The notes below the pieces were generated by a model, which saw nothing but the letters and a program-made list of their open reading frames with translations, had not been told where the DNA came from and did no database searches. From Zoogloea sp. (GTDB taxonomy: Bacteria > Pseudomonadota > Gammaproteobacteria > Burkholderiales > Rhodocyclaceae), in contig JADKKC010000012.1 in NCBI GenBank assembly GCA_016720685.1, forward strand, positions 1-64,000: a DNA stretch of 64,000 nucleotides, written 5' to 3'. How positions within the stretch are numbered: the stretch's first letter is position 1; the number at the start of each line of letters is the position of its first letter. Of this stretch, positions 8,667 to 17,331 are shown piece after piece. Both the position numbers and the translations under genes were made by a program.

Positions 8667-8875
8667 GCAGCCTCCTGGCACTCACCGTGCAGGCCTCCGT
8701 CGACACGCGCGGCGGCGGCCCGTCGGGTGGCAACTTCGGCGAGGATGGCGCGCTTTTGCGCATTACCGGCGCGGCTCCATTCGGTGATTTCGGGAATCGT
8801 GCGGAAACAGCCTTCGCAGTAACCGGAAACCGCGCTCATGCGGCACACGCTGGTGCAGGGGGACTTGATACTCAT
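8660..8875 (-). CDS. DUF1289 domain protein, second copy
   Basis: A 71-residue paralog of the downstream gene, starting MSIKSPCTSVCRMSAVSGYC and then EGCFRTIPEITEWSRA, which is the canonical DUF1289 signature with four cysteines and the conserved tryptophan. It is likely cytosolic with a possible metal site. It lies between mvaB and the smaller DUF1289 gene, all on the minus strand and closely packed, suggesting one operon with mvaB. Confidence 0.8.
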   Translation of the reverse strand: MSIKSPCTSVCRMSAVSGYCEGCFRTIPEITEWSRAGNAQKRAILAEVATRRAAAARVDGGLHGECQEAAR

Positions 8876-8931
8876 GGTTTGCTCAATGGTTTGCGTGCCC
8901 GCCGCCCATTGGCGGCAGGTCGGAGTCGATG

Positions 8932-9849
8932 TCATGTACCGCAGGCCTTGGCCCTTTTGGCGAGGACCGCCCGCGCCACCTTCGAGGCCGGGGCGCGGCC
9001 CAGGCGTTCGCTGATCCAGCCCGCGGTATCCACCAGCGCATCCAGATCGATGCCGGTTTCGATGCCGAGGCCGTCGAGCATGTATACCACGTCCTCGGTC
9101 GCCACGTTGCCCGAGGCGCCCGCCGCGTAAGGGCAGCCGCCAAGGCCCGCCACCGCGGTGTCGAACACCGCCACGCCGGCCTCCAGCGAGGCGTAGATGT
9201 TGGCCATGGCCTGGCCGTAGGTGTCGTGGTAATGCCCGGCAAGCTTGTCGATGGGCACCCGGCGGGCCACGGTATCGAGCATGCGCCGGGTTTTGCCGGG
9301 CGTGCCGGTGCCGATGGTGTCGCCCAGACTCACCTCGAAACAGCCCATTTCAAACAGCGTGGCGGCCACGCCGGCCACCGCTTCGGGGCAATCTCGCCCT
9401 CGTAGGGGCAGCCGAGCACGCACGACACGTAGCCGCGCACCCGCACGCCGGCGGCCTGCGGCCAGCATCACCGGCTCGAAGCGGGTCAGGGATTCGGCGA
9501 TGGAGCAGTTGATGTTCTTGCGGCTGAAGGATTCGGAGGCCGCGCCGAACACCGCCACCTCGGTGGCCCCGGCCGCCAGCGCGGCCTCGAAGCCCTGCAG
9601 GTTGGGCGTGAGCACCGGGTAGGCCACGCCCGGCAGGCGCCGGATGCGGGCCATCACCTCGGCGTTGTCGCCCATCTGCGGGACCCACCGGGGCGATACG
9701 AAGGAGGTGGCCTCGATGACCTTGAGCCCGGCCGCACCCAGGCGCGCAATCAGCTCGACCTTGGTTTCGGTGTCGACAACCTGCTTCTCGTTCTGCAGGC
9801 CGTCGCGGGGGCCCATTTCCACGATACTGACGCGGGCGGGGAGATTCAT
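8932..9849 (-). CDS. mvaB: Hydroxymethylglutaryl-CoA lyase, with two compensating frame changes
   Basis: This enzyme splits HMG-CoA into acetoacetate and acetyl-CoA, the last step of leucine degradation. The 305-residue frame shows VEMGPRDGLQNEK (catalytic Arg/Asp), SFVSPRWVPQ, GDTIGTGTPG, HYHDTYGQA and the GLGGCPYAAGASGN loop with the catalytic Cys. Between about 9395 and 9467 the translation is foreign to the family (RRRAGARLRVV), while another frame of the same bases gives GVRVRGYVSCVLGCPYEGEI, the expected segment. Two indels, one near 9465 and one near 9392, would restore a normal enzyme, so they are probably errors. No other leucine-degradation gene is adjacent. Confidence 0.92.
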   Translation of the reverse strand: MNLPARVSIVEMGPRDGLQNEKQVVDTETKVELIARLGAAGLKVIEATSFVSPRWVPQMGDNAEVMARIRRLPGVAYPVLTPNLQGFEAALAAGATEVAVFGAASESFSRKNINCSIAESLTRFEPVMLAAGRRRAGARLRVVRARLPLRGRDCPEAVAGVAATLFEMGCFEVSLGDTIGTGTPGKTRRMLDTVARRVPIDKLAGHYHDTYGQAMANIYASLEAGVAVFDTAVAGLGGCPYAAGASGNVATEDVVYMLDGLGIETGIDLDALVDTAGWISERLGRAPASKVARAVLAKRAKACGT

Positions 9850-9916
9850 TGGGGCTCCTCATTCGTTCGATGATGGGCCATAGGGTATTTCGCGTGCATC
9901 ACGTCGAACGCTCCGC

Positions 9917-10834
9917 TCAATCTGTCCGTCCATCGGCCAGCGTCCCGAAATCCGGGCGGGGCAGGCGGCCGCGCAGATAGTCCCGGTAAACCCGGTCCAG
10001 CGCTGCCGCGGCCTGGATATCCAGGTCCGTGATCCGGCACCCCTCATCCCAGGTCGAGAACCACACCTGCACCGCTTTCCACTGGTTTTGCCAGCGGGGA
10101 TGGTGCGGCGGCTTCCAGGCCGCCACCTGCCGCGCCGCGACCGCCATGAAATCGACGGCCTCGTAAAAGCTCTCGAACTCGTACCCCCGGGCAAGTTCCT
10201 GCGCCGTACCGACCACCACCCAAGGATGGGTGTGATGTGCCAGGCCCCAGTGGGCAAGGCCTTCGTTGTTCAGGCGGGCAAGCACCTCCTCGTCGGACAA
10301 GGCCGTGCGCCGGATCGTCTTGCGGGGTTTGCTGAGCGTGCCCGGCGTGGACTCACGGTCGCGCCGCGGCAGGGCCAGGCGCGCCGCGAGCAGGTCGATG
10401 AGGTGCTGGACGTCGCTCATCCAGCTGGCGTTCTGCAAGGGGTGCGATTGCTGCAAAGCCAGGCCGGACAGTGCGTCGTTCAGCGCCTCGGGCGGCGGCG
10501 CCTGGAAGCCATCCAGCATCAGGGGAATCACCGGAATGCCGCGCTGCAGCGCCGTGGCCAGTTCAATCCGGACCCAGTCCTCCGGGTCGTCGATCCGGCG
10601 TCGGCCCCAGTCGTCGGCCGCGTTGATCCACCGTGGCCCCATCACCGCGAGCACGATGCGGGCCGCGCCAATCGCCTCGGCAAGTCCCTCCGACCAGTCG
10701 CGCCCGGCCTCGAGGCGTTCCCGGTCGAGGAAAACCTGCGTTTCTCCAAAGGCCCGGGCCAGGTGGGCATGCAAGGCGAACGCTGCGTGCTGGGCGTCGC
10801 TGCGACGGTAGCTGATGAAGATTTCGCGAGCCAT
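9917..10834 (-). CDS. TIR domain fused to a pterin-4a-carbinolamine dehydratase-like domain
   Basis: A 305-residue soluble protein with two domains. Residues 1-150 are a TIR domain: EIFISYRRSD (box 1), QVFLDRERLEAGRDW, and DWVRIELATALQRG, where Glu91 sits at the position of the catalytic glutamate of NAD-cleaving TIR domains. After a linker rich in R, K and P, residues about 181-285 match the PCD/DCoH fold: YEFESFYEAVDFM, then PHHPRWQNQWKAVQVW and STWDEGCRITDLDI. The His-His-Pro-x-Trp active-site motif is kept (His244, His245), but the third catalytic His of PCD is Trp262. The start at 10834 has AGGAG six bases upstream. It stands alone between mvaB and a DUF4126 gene. Pairing a possible NADase with a pterin-binding fold suggests signalling or defence, but this is inference. 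Confidence 0.85.
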   Translation of the reverse strand: MAREIFISYRRSDAQHAAFALHAHLARAFGETQVFLDRERLEAGRDWSEGLAEAIGAARIVLAVMGPRWINAADDWGRRRIDDPEDWVRIELATALQRGIPVIPLMLDGFQAPPPEALNDALSGLALQQSHPLQNASWMSDVQHLIDLLAARLALPRRDRESTPGTLSKPRKTIRRTALSDEEVLARLNNEGLAHWGLAHHTHPWVVVGTAQELARGYEFESFYEAVDFMAVAARQVAAWKPPHHPRWQNQWKAVQVWFSTWDEGCRITDLDIQAAAALDRVYRDYLRGRLPRPDFGTLADGRTD

Positions 10835-10895
10835 TCCAAGCTCCTCGATGTCGAGTCCAGGCAATTGAACGCCGGCAAATTGTGGCGGAAGAGAC

Positions 10896-11561
10896 TCAGC
10901 CGACGGGCGCGGGCCGGCGCCGGAAAATCCGCCGCACGAAGCGCCACAGCACGACGATCAGCACCACCGCCAGCACCACGAACACGGCCAGCGCACCGAG
11001 AAAAATCAGCGGCTGGTGAACCAGCATCCACATTCCGCCGGCAAACAACACGTCTTCGCCGAACGACGTGACCACGTTGCTTGCCGGCTCCGGCGAGGTG
11101 TTGATGGCGACCCGTGCCCCGGCCTTGGCAAAGTGGGTGCCGGCCGCCAGCGTGCCGCCGACCAGCCCCATCGCAATCTGCAGCGCACCGCCCTGCTCGC
11201 CCATCACCGCCGCAGCCAGCGCCGCGCCGGCGGGGATGCGGATGAAGGTGTGCACCGCATCCCACAGCGAATCGAGCCAGGGCAGCTTGTCGGCAAAGAA
11301 TTCGACCACCACCAGCACGCCGGAAATCCCCAGCACCAGCGGATGGGCCAGCACGCCAAGGCCGCCGGGCAACTGTACACCGGCAAAGCGCGCCAGTGCG
11401 CCGAGCACGAAGACCAGCGCGTAGAGGCGCAGCCCGCTGGCCCAGCCGAGCCCGGCCGCCAGGGCCGCCAGCGAGGCCAGGTCCACCGGCAGGCCGCGCC
11501 AGTCGAGCAGCGGCATGAGGCCCTGGGCGATGGCGGCAAGTTGCGGACCGGCGAGTTCCAT
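10896..11561 (-). CDS. DUF4126 domain-containing membrane protein
   Basis: A 221-residue hydrophobic protein with about five or six predicted membrane helices and a basic C-terminal tail (FVRRIFRRRP). It belongs to DUF4126: GWASGLRLYALVFVLGAL and VEFFADKLPWLDSLWDAVHT are characteristic. The function of the family is unknown. It is encoded upstream of the TIR-PCD gene on the same strand with a 61-base gap, and downstream of fghA. Confidence 0.82.
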   Translation of the reverse strand: MELAGPQLAAIAQGLMPLLDWRGLPVDLASLAALAAGLGWASGLRLYALVFVLGALARFAGVQLPGGLGVLAHPLVLGISGVLVVVEFFADKLPWLDSLWDAVHTFIRIPAGAALAAAVMGEQGGALQIAMGLVGGTLAAGTHFAKAGARVAINTSPEPASNVVTSFGEDVLFAGGMWMLVHQPLIFLGALAVFVVLAVVLIVVLWRFVRRIFRRRPAPVG

Positions 11562-11570
11562 CGCAGCGAC

Positions 11571-12410
11571 CTAGGCGCTCAGGTGCTGCGCGTGGTGCGC
11601 GAGGTGATCCGCCATGAAGGTGGAGATGAAGTAGTAGCCATGATCGTAGCCGGCGTGACGGCGCAGCGTGAGCGGCTGGCCGTCGGCACACACCTGCTCG
11701 AAGCGTTCCGGATGGAGCTGGACGGCGAGAAACGAGTCGTCAAGGCCTTGATCGATGAGGATGGGCGGGCAACGGTGGCCGTCCTCGACGAGCGCTGTGG
11801 CGTCGTGCCCGCGCCACAGGCTGCGCTCCTCGCCGAGGTAGCCGCCAAAGGCCTTCTCGCCCCACGGGCACAGGCTGGGCGCGCAAATCGGGGCGAAGGC
11901 GGATACCGAGCGGTAAAGATCGGGATGACGCAGTGCCAGCGTGAGCGCGCCGTGGCCGCCCATCGAATGGCCGAAGATGCCGCAGCGGGAAAGATCGGCC
12001 GCAAAGTGCAGCCCGATCAGCTGGCGCAGCTCGCCGGTGACGTAGCTTTCCATGCGCCAGTTGGACGCCCAGGGCTCGCGCACGGCATCGAGGTAAAACC
12101 CGGCGCCCACGCCAAAATCCCAGGCGTTTGCCTCGCCCGGCACCTGAGCGCCGCGGGGGCTGGTATCCGGGCAGACCAGCATCAGGCCGAGTTCGGCCGC
12201 GATGCGCTGGGCGCCGGCCTTGATCGGAAAGGTTTCCTCGGTGCAGGTCAGGCCGGCGAGGTAGAACAGCACCGGCACCGGCCCTTGTGCAGCCTGCGGC
12301 GGAGTGAACACCGCAAAGCGCATCGACACGCCGGTTTCGCGGGAGTCGTGCCGGTAAAAGCCCTGGCGGCCACCAAAGCAGGCGTGCTGGGAAAGGGTTT
12401 CGAAGGGCAT
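11571..12410 (-). CDS. fghA: S-formylglutathione hydrolase
   Basis: A cytosolic serine esterase of 279 residues that releases formate and glutathione from S-formylglutathione, the second step of glutathione-dependent formaldehyde oxidation. The nucleophile elbow is GHSMGGHGAL; LACPDTSPRG-like LVCPDTSPRG and the AGYDHGYYFI motif with the catalytic His are present. The frmA gene lies just upstream on the same strand, so both act in one detoxification operon. Confidence 0.95.
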   Translation of the reverse strand: MPFETLSQHACFGGRQGFYRHDSRETGVSMRFAVFTPPQAAQGPVPVLFYLAGLTCTEETFPIKAGAQRIAAELGLMLVCPDTSPRGAQVPGEANAWDFGVGAGFYLDAVREPWASNWRMESYVTGELRQLIGLHFAADLSRCGIFGHSMGGHGALTLALRHPDLYRSVSAFAPICAPSLCPWGEKAFGGYLGEERSLWRGHDATALVEDGHRCPPILIDQGLDDSFLAVQLHPERFEQVCADGQPLTLRRHAGYDHGYYFISTFMADHLAHHAQHLSA

Positions 12411-12486
12411 GGTCGATGAACCGTGAGGGGTGACGGGTCAGGGGGAAGGGCACGGCGAGCGCCGCCCCTCCCCCTTGCTTGCTTGA

Positions 12487-13595
12487 TTAATACAGCACCA
12501 CCGAGCGGATCGATCTTCGCCCTTCTTCATCAGATCGAAGCCGTCGTTGATCTGATCCAGCGTGAGCGTGTGGGTGATCAGGTCGTCGATGTTGAGCTTG
12601 CCGTCCATGTACCAATCGACGATCTTCGGCACATCGGTACGGCCGCGGGCACCGCCAAAGGCCGAGCCTTTCCAGACCCGGCCGGTGACCAGCTGGAAGG
12701 GGCGGGTCGAAATCTCGGCGCCGGCTTCGGCCACGCCGATGATCACCGACTGGCCCCAGCCCTTGTGGGTGCACTCCAGCGCCTGGCGCATCAACTTGGT
12801 GTTGCCGATGCACTCGAAGCTGTAGTCGGCGCCGCCGTCGGTAAGCTGGACGATGTGATCGACCACGTTTTCAACCTCGCTCGGGTTGACGAAGTGGGTC
12901 ATGCCGAACTTGCGGGCCATGGCTTCACGGCGGGGGTTCAGATCGACCCCGATGATCTTGTTGGCGCCGACCATCCTGGCCGCCTGGATCACGTTGAAGC
13001 CGATGCCGCCAAGGCCGAACACCACCACGTTGGCGCCGGCTTCGACCTTGGCGGTGAACAGCACGGCGCCCACGCCGGTGGTCACGCCGCAGCCGATGTA
13101 GCACACCTTGTCGAAGGGGGCGTCTTCACGGACCTTGGCCAGCGCGATCTCGGGCACCACGATGTAGTTCGAGAAGGTGGACGTGCCCATGTAGTGCAGG
13201 ATGGGCTTGCCATCCAGGCTGAAGCGGCTGGTGGCGTCGGGCATCAGGCCGCGGCCCTGGGTGCTGCGGATCTTCTGGCACAGGTTGGTCTTCTGCGACA
13301 GGCAGAACTTGCACTCGCGGCATTCCGGCGTGTAGAGCGGAATCACGTGGTTGCCGGTGCGCAGGGATTTCACGTCGGGGCCCACATCCACCACCACGCC
13401 GGCGCCTTCGTGGCCGAGGATGGCCGGGAAGAGGCCTTCCGGGTCGGCGCCCGAAAGGGTGTAGTAATCGGTGTGACAGACGCCGGTGGCCTTGATTTCC
13501 ACCAGCACTTCGCCGGCCTTGGGGCCTTCGAGGTCGACGGTTTCGATGGTGAGCGGGGCTCCGGCTTTCCAGGCAACGGCTGCGCGGGTTTTCAT
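12487..13595 (-). CDS. frmA: S-(hydroxymethyl)glutathione dehydrogenase (class III alcohol dehydrogenase)
   Basis: This zinc- and NAD-dependent enzyme oxidises S-hydroxymethylglutathione to S-formylglutathione. Residues in order: GVCHTDYYTLSG and GHEGAGVV (catalytic zinc), the four-cysteine structural zinc loop CRECKFC, and FGLGGIGFNVIQ (NAD fold). The unedited frame runs on to 12438 with an unrelated tail, whereas the expected C-terminus SIRSVVLY followed by TAA at 12487-12489 lies in the next frame. A one-base deletion near 12518-12522 explains this, hence the end given here. It is transcribed with fghA. Confidence 0.93.
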
Positions 13596-13624
13596 GCGTG
13601 GTTCTCCTTGGGACGTTAGGGGGG

Positions 13625-14209
13625 TTATAGCTGCTTTTCGTCGCGCAGGCGCTTGCCGACGGCGGGCGGATGGTAGGCGCCCATCGACCGCATGAGCGCG
13701 ACGAGAGTATCCTCCACCAGCAGCAGGCCGCGGTTCTCGGCCTTCATGAAGCCTTCGGTCACGCCGCGCTCCATCATCTGAACCAATGGCAGGTAATAGT
13801 CTTCGACATTGAAGAGGGCCACCGGCTTGTTGTGAAAGCCGAGCTGGGCCCAGGTGAGGATTTCAAAGAGCTCCTCGAAGGTGCCGAGCCCGCCCGGCAG
13901 CGCGATGAAGCCGTCGGCCAGCTCGGCCATGCGCGCCTTCCTGGTGTGCATCGAATCAACGACTTCGAGGCGGGTGAGGCCTTCGTGGCCGACTTCCCAT
14001 TCAAGAAGCGCGCGCGGGATCACCCCCACCGCCTTGCCGCCGGCAGCCAGGCAGGCATCGGCGACGATGCCCATCAGGCCCACGTTGCCGCCACCGTAAA
14101 CCAGCTCGATGCTCCGCTCGGCCAGCATCTGGCCGAGGGCTTCCGCCGCCGCCCGGTAAGCGGGGTTTACGCCGGGGCGGGAACCGCAAAATACACAGAT
14201 ACGCCGCAT
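13625..14209 (-). CDS. LOG family protein (TIGR00730), cytokinin riboside phosphoribohydrolase-like
   Basis: A Rossmann-fold protein of 194 residues. It carries VYGGGNVGLMG, SMHTRKARM and PGGLGTFEELFE, the PGGxGTxxE motif of LOG enzymes that release free base from nucleoside 5'-monophosphates. In bacteria the real role is probably nucleotide turnover. The start at 14209 gives the canonical MRRICVFCGSRPG beginning; the longer open frame to 14530 is antisense-like noise over the next gene. It lies 14 bases from the isomerase gene and is likely in one operon with it. Confidence 0.9.
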   Translation of the reverse strand: MRRICVFCGSRPGVNPAYRAAAEALGQMLAERSIELVYGGGNVGLMGIVADACLAAGGKAVGVIPRALLEWEVGHEGLTRLEVVDSMHTRKARMAELADGFIALPGGLGTFEELFEILTWAQLGFHNKPVALFNVEDYYLPLVQMMERGVTEGFMKAENRGLLLVEDTLVALMRSMGAYHPPAVGKRLRDEKQL

Positions 14210-14222
14210 GGCAGCCTCCAGT

Positions 14223-14825
14223 TCAGAACGGGCCTTTTTCCAGCCAGCGCTCGAGCTGGGGAAAACGGTCGTTACCCCAGAAGGCCTCGCCTTCGACGAT
14301 GAAAAAGGGCGAGCCGAACACGCCGCGGGCTTCGGCCAGATCGATCTCGGCCTTGATGCGGGCCTTGGTGGCCGAATCGGAGAAAGCGGCCGACACTTCG
14401 TCACGGTCGAGCTCGAGGGTATCGGCGATATCCAGCAGCACGCCGGTTTCGGCGATGTTGCGGCCCTCGACGAAATAGGCGCGGAACACCGCGTGGGCAA
14501 AAGCCCGGGCCTCGTCGGGATTGCGGTCACTGAGCCACTGGAAGGCGCGGGCCGCGTGTTCGGTGTGCACCGGGTACTGGGCCGGCTCGGCGTACGGAAT
14601 GCCGAGGAAGGCGGCCGAACGCTCGGTGTCGCGTTTGACGTAGTCGGTGCGCATCAGCGCAGCCGGAATCTTGACCCCGCCCTGGGGCTGGAACTGGGCA
14701 TCGAGCACGATGGCGTGCCACATCACCGCGCGGCCGTGGCGGGCAGCCAGGGCGTCGATCTGCTCGGAGGCCAGATAACCGTAAGGCGACGAAAAATCGA
14801 AATAGAAATCGATGGGTGCGGACAT
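14223..14825 (-). CDS. 2-hydroxychromene-2-carboxylate isomerase family protein (DsbA/GST-kappa fold), copy 1
   Basis: A thioredoxin-fold protein of 200 residues. IDFYFDFSSPYGYLAS contains the serine that binds glutathione in GST-kappa and HCCA isomerases, and GVFGSPFFIVEGEAFWG is the conserved C-terminal motif. HCCA isomerase acts in naphthalene breakdown, but most such paralogs have unknown substrates. It is a tandem paralog of the gene at 14939-15559, which shares most of the sequence; no aromatic-degradation genes are nearby. Confidence 0.85.
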   Translation of the reverse strand: MSAPIDFYFDFSSPYGYLASEQIDALAARHGRAVMWHAIVLDAQFQPQGGVKIPAALMRTDYVKRDTERSAAFLGIPYAEPAQYPVHTEHAARAFQWLSDRNPDEARAFAHAVFRAYFVEGRNIAETGVLLDIADTLELDRDEVSAAFSDSATKARIKAEIDLAEARGVFGSPFFIVEGEAFWGNDRFPQLERWLEKGPF

Positions 14826-14938
14826 GCAGGTCTCCGGGATACGAAAGTACGAAAATTCGGGGTCAGCCATTATCCACGCCGCGCGGCGGACCACCATGAC
14901 ATTGCGTGTCCGCCGTCACGAAGCCCGCTGCAGCCTCG

Positions 14939-15559
14939 TCAGAACCCGCCTTCGGCGAGCCAGCGCTCCACCTGCGGCAGGCGGTCGGCCCCCCAGAAGG
15001 CTTCACCATCGACGATGAGGAACGGCGAGCCGAACACCCCGCGGGCGAGGCCCAGGTCCACCTCGGCCGCGAGGCGTGCCTTGATCTCGGTGCCGGCCAG
15101 CACGCCCGACAGTTCGTCGCGATCCACGCCCACTCGCGCGGCGATATCGAGCACGGCGGCCAGGTCGGAGATATTCACGTCATCGACGAAATACGCCCGG
15201 TAGGCGGCAAGACCGAACTCGCGCGCCTTGAGCGGGCTGCGGTCGTTGAGCCACAAAAACGCCCGCGCGGCGTGCTGGGTGGGAATCGGAAACGTGGAGG
15301 GCTGCCGGTAGGGCACGCCAAAATAGCGGGCCGAGCGCTCGATGTCGTGCATCGAATAGGCCCCCTTGAGCGGAATGCCCGGCAGCGGCCCAAGGCCGGT
15401 CACCTTGAACGTGACACCGAGCAAAAAGGGGTGCCAGTGCACGAGGCGCCCGTAGCGGGCAGCCAGGGCGTCGATTTCCTCGGCGGCAAGATAGCCGTAG
15501 GGCGATGAGAAATCGAAATAGAAATCGATGGGTGCGGTGCTGTACTGCGGCTTGGTCAC
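14939..15559 (-). CDS. 2-hydroxychromene-2-carboxylate isomerase family protein, copy 2
   Basis: A 206-residue paralog of the downstream gene, with the same DFYFDFSSPYGYLAAEEID start motif and GVFGSPFLIVDGEAFWG end motif. No ATG is available near the conserved N-terminus; the GTG at 15559 preceded by GGAGGA is the likely start (VTKPQYSTAPID). It lies 14 bases downstream of the thioesterase gene. Divergence between the two copies is substantial, pointing to an old duplication with possible different substrates. Confidence 0.85.
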   Translation of the reverse strand: MTKPQYSTAPIDFYFDFSSPYGYLAAEEIDALAARYGRLVHWHPFLLGVTFKVTGLGPLPGIPLKGAYSMHDIERSARYFGVPYRQPSTFPIPTQHAARAFLWLNDRSPLKAREFGLAAYRAYFVDDVNISDLAAVLDIAARVGVDRDELSGVLAGTEIKARLAAEVDLGLARGVFGSPFLIVDGEAFWGADRLPQVERWLAEGGF

Positions 15560-15573
15560 GGGCTCGTCCTCCG

Positions 15574-16014
15574 TCAAAGGCCTTTCGGCCAAAGAATCAT
15601 CTGCGTACACCGAAACAGGGCGAGGCGCTTGCCGCTGCCGCCGCCGGTCACTTCGGCATCCCACACCTGGGTGTTGCGTCCGGTGTGCACCGCGGTGGCT
15701 TCGCACAGCAGCACGCCCTCGGTCTGGGTGCCGAAAAAATTGCTCTTCATTTCGATCGTCGTGAAGCTCGCCGCGCCGGCCGGCAGGTGGGCGCGGGTGG
15801 CATAGCCGGCGGCGGTATCCGCCAGCGCAATGACGGCTGCCGCATGCAGAAAACCGTTGGGCGCCAGCATTTCGGGGCGGATCAGCATGCGCGCCGACAG
15901 CCGGCCCGGCACCAGCGCCACCGCCTCGAAGCCGAACCAGCCCGGCAGGCTTCCAAGACCACGCGCGTTGAGCGTCGCCAGGTCGATGTCGTCGCTCAAA
16001 GTGAATTCATTCAT
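15574..16014 (-). CDS. PaaI family hotdog-fold thioesterase
   Basis: A 146-residue acyl-CoA thioesterase-like protein. The hotdog helix carries NGFLHAAAVIALADTAAGY, with the conserved Asn-Gly, His and Asp, and the strand FTTIEMKSNFFG follows. The substrate is unknown; relatives hydrolyse phenylacetyl- or medium-chain acyl-CoA. It is the first gene of a minus-strand run with the two isomerases and the LOG gene. Confidence 0.85.
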   Translation of the reverse strand: MNEFTLSDDIDLATLNARGLGSLPGWFGFEAVALVPGRLSARMLIRPEMLAPNGFLHAAAVIALADTAAGYATRAHLPAGAASFTTIEMKSNFFGTQTEGVLLCEATAVHTGRNTQVWDAEVTGGGSGKRLALFRCTQMILWPKGL

Positions 16015-16064
16015 TGTCTCCCCCCCTTTTTTGTTTTATCTCGCAGCCACCCAGGCCGCGGCAC

Positions 16065-17219
16065 TCAGCTTTCGAGCGCCTCCAGCGACGCCAGGTAGCG
16101 CAACATCAGGTCTTCTGGGCGACGCACATTAACCCCCAGGTCGCGGATCAATCCATCCTTGAGGCCATACACCCAGCCATGCACGGTGAGGGGCTGGCCA
16201 CGCTTCCAGGCATCCTGCACGACGATGGTCTGGCACACATTGACCACCTGCTCGATGGTGTTGAGTTCGCACAGACGGTCGTGGCGCATGTCGGGGGGCA
16301 GCAGATCCACCCGGCTGACGTGCTTCACGTGCACGTCCTGCACGTGGCGCAACCACAGGTCCACCAGTCCGACCCGCTCCCGGCGCATGGCCGCACCAAC
16401 GCCGCCGCAGCCGTAGTGACCGACCACCATGATGTGCTTCACCTTCAGCACATCCACCGCAAACTGGATCACCGACAGGCAGTTGAGATCGGTGTGCACC
16501 ACCACGTTGGCCACATTGCGATGCACGAAGACCTCGCCCGGCAACAGGCCGATGATCTCGTTGGCCGGCACGCGGGAGTCGGAACAGCCGATCCACAGGT
16601 ATTCCGGCGCCTGCAGCCGGGAGAGCTTCTGGAAGAAGTCGGGATCGACCTGGCGCATCTTGCGTGCCCAGGCCAGGTTGTAGTCGAAGAGATGAAACAG
16701 GTTCTCGTTCGCAATCTCCGACTCCGACCAGTTCTCCAGGTCGAGGGCAAGGAACATCGTCCCTTCGACTGGCGTCGGGTAATAAGCAGGCGCCTCCTTG
16801 AAACCCAGTTCGCGGTAAAGCTTCACCGCGATGCGCATGGCCGGCAGGGTATCCAGCATGATCTTGCGATAGCCCAGGCTCTTGGCGGCCTTGATGCCCG
16901 CCAGGGCCAGCTCGCGGCCTACGCCGTGGCCACGCGTCTCCGGCTCCACGTAGAGCCGCTTCATTTCACAGACGCCTTCGGTGGCCGAACGGATGCCGAC
17001 ACAACCAGCGGGCTTGCCGTCGAGTTCAGCAAAAAACAGGCGGCCGGACGGCGCGGAATAACGACCCGGCAGGGCCGCCATTTCTTCGCCGAAATCTTGA
17101 TAGGCGAGGCCCACCCCCAACCACGCCGCGTAATTGCGGAAAAACTGCCGGACGTGCTCAATCTCGACCTGATCGTCGTCACCCAGAATGCGAAGAATTA
17201 AAGCCATGTATTCACTCAT
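16065..17219 (-). CDS. GNAT acetyltransferase fused to beta-class carbonic anhydrase
   Basis: A 384-residue two-domain protein. The N-terminal 160 residues are a GNAT domain, with the acetyl-CoA loop TRGHGVGREL at about residues 95-104 and LGFKEAPAYYPTPV. The C-terminal 210 residues are a beta carbonic anhydrase of Can type, hydrating CO2 to bicarbonate: CSDSRVP (Cys212, Asp214, Arg216) and GHYGCGG (His268, Cys271) supply the zinc ligands and the Asp-Arg dyad. Fusions of this type are known in betaproteobacteria, but the acetyltransferase substrate is not. Starts at 17219 and 17207 are both possible, neither with a strong ribosome site. Confidence 0.92.
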   Translation of the reverse strand: MSEYMALILRILGDDDQVEIEHVRQFFRNYAAWLGVGLAYQDFGEEMAALPGRYSAPSGRLFFAELDGKPAGCVGIRSATEGVCEMKRLYVEPETRGHGVGRELALAGIKAAKSLGYRKIMLDTLPAMRIAVKLYRELGFKEAPAYYPTPVEGTMFLALDLENWSESEIANENLFHLFDYNLAWARKMRQVDPDFFQKLSRLQAPEYLWIGCSDSRVPANEIIGLLPGEVFVHRNVANVVVHTDLNCLSVIQFAVDVLKVKHIMVVGHYGCGGVGAAMRRERVGLVDLWLRHVQDVHVKHVSRVDLLPPDMRHDRLCELNTIEQVVNVCQTIVVQDAWKRGQPLTVHGWVYGLKDGLIRDLGVNVRRPEDLMLRYLASLEALES

Positions 17220-17331
17220 CCATCGAACGAAACAACCCGACACGATACCCTTCCCTGCGCCCGTATTCACCCATCAAGCCCCAGGGGACACCACAAAACC
17301 ATTTCACCGCATGCGTTTGGGCCAGGTTTAA

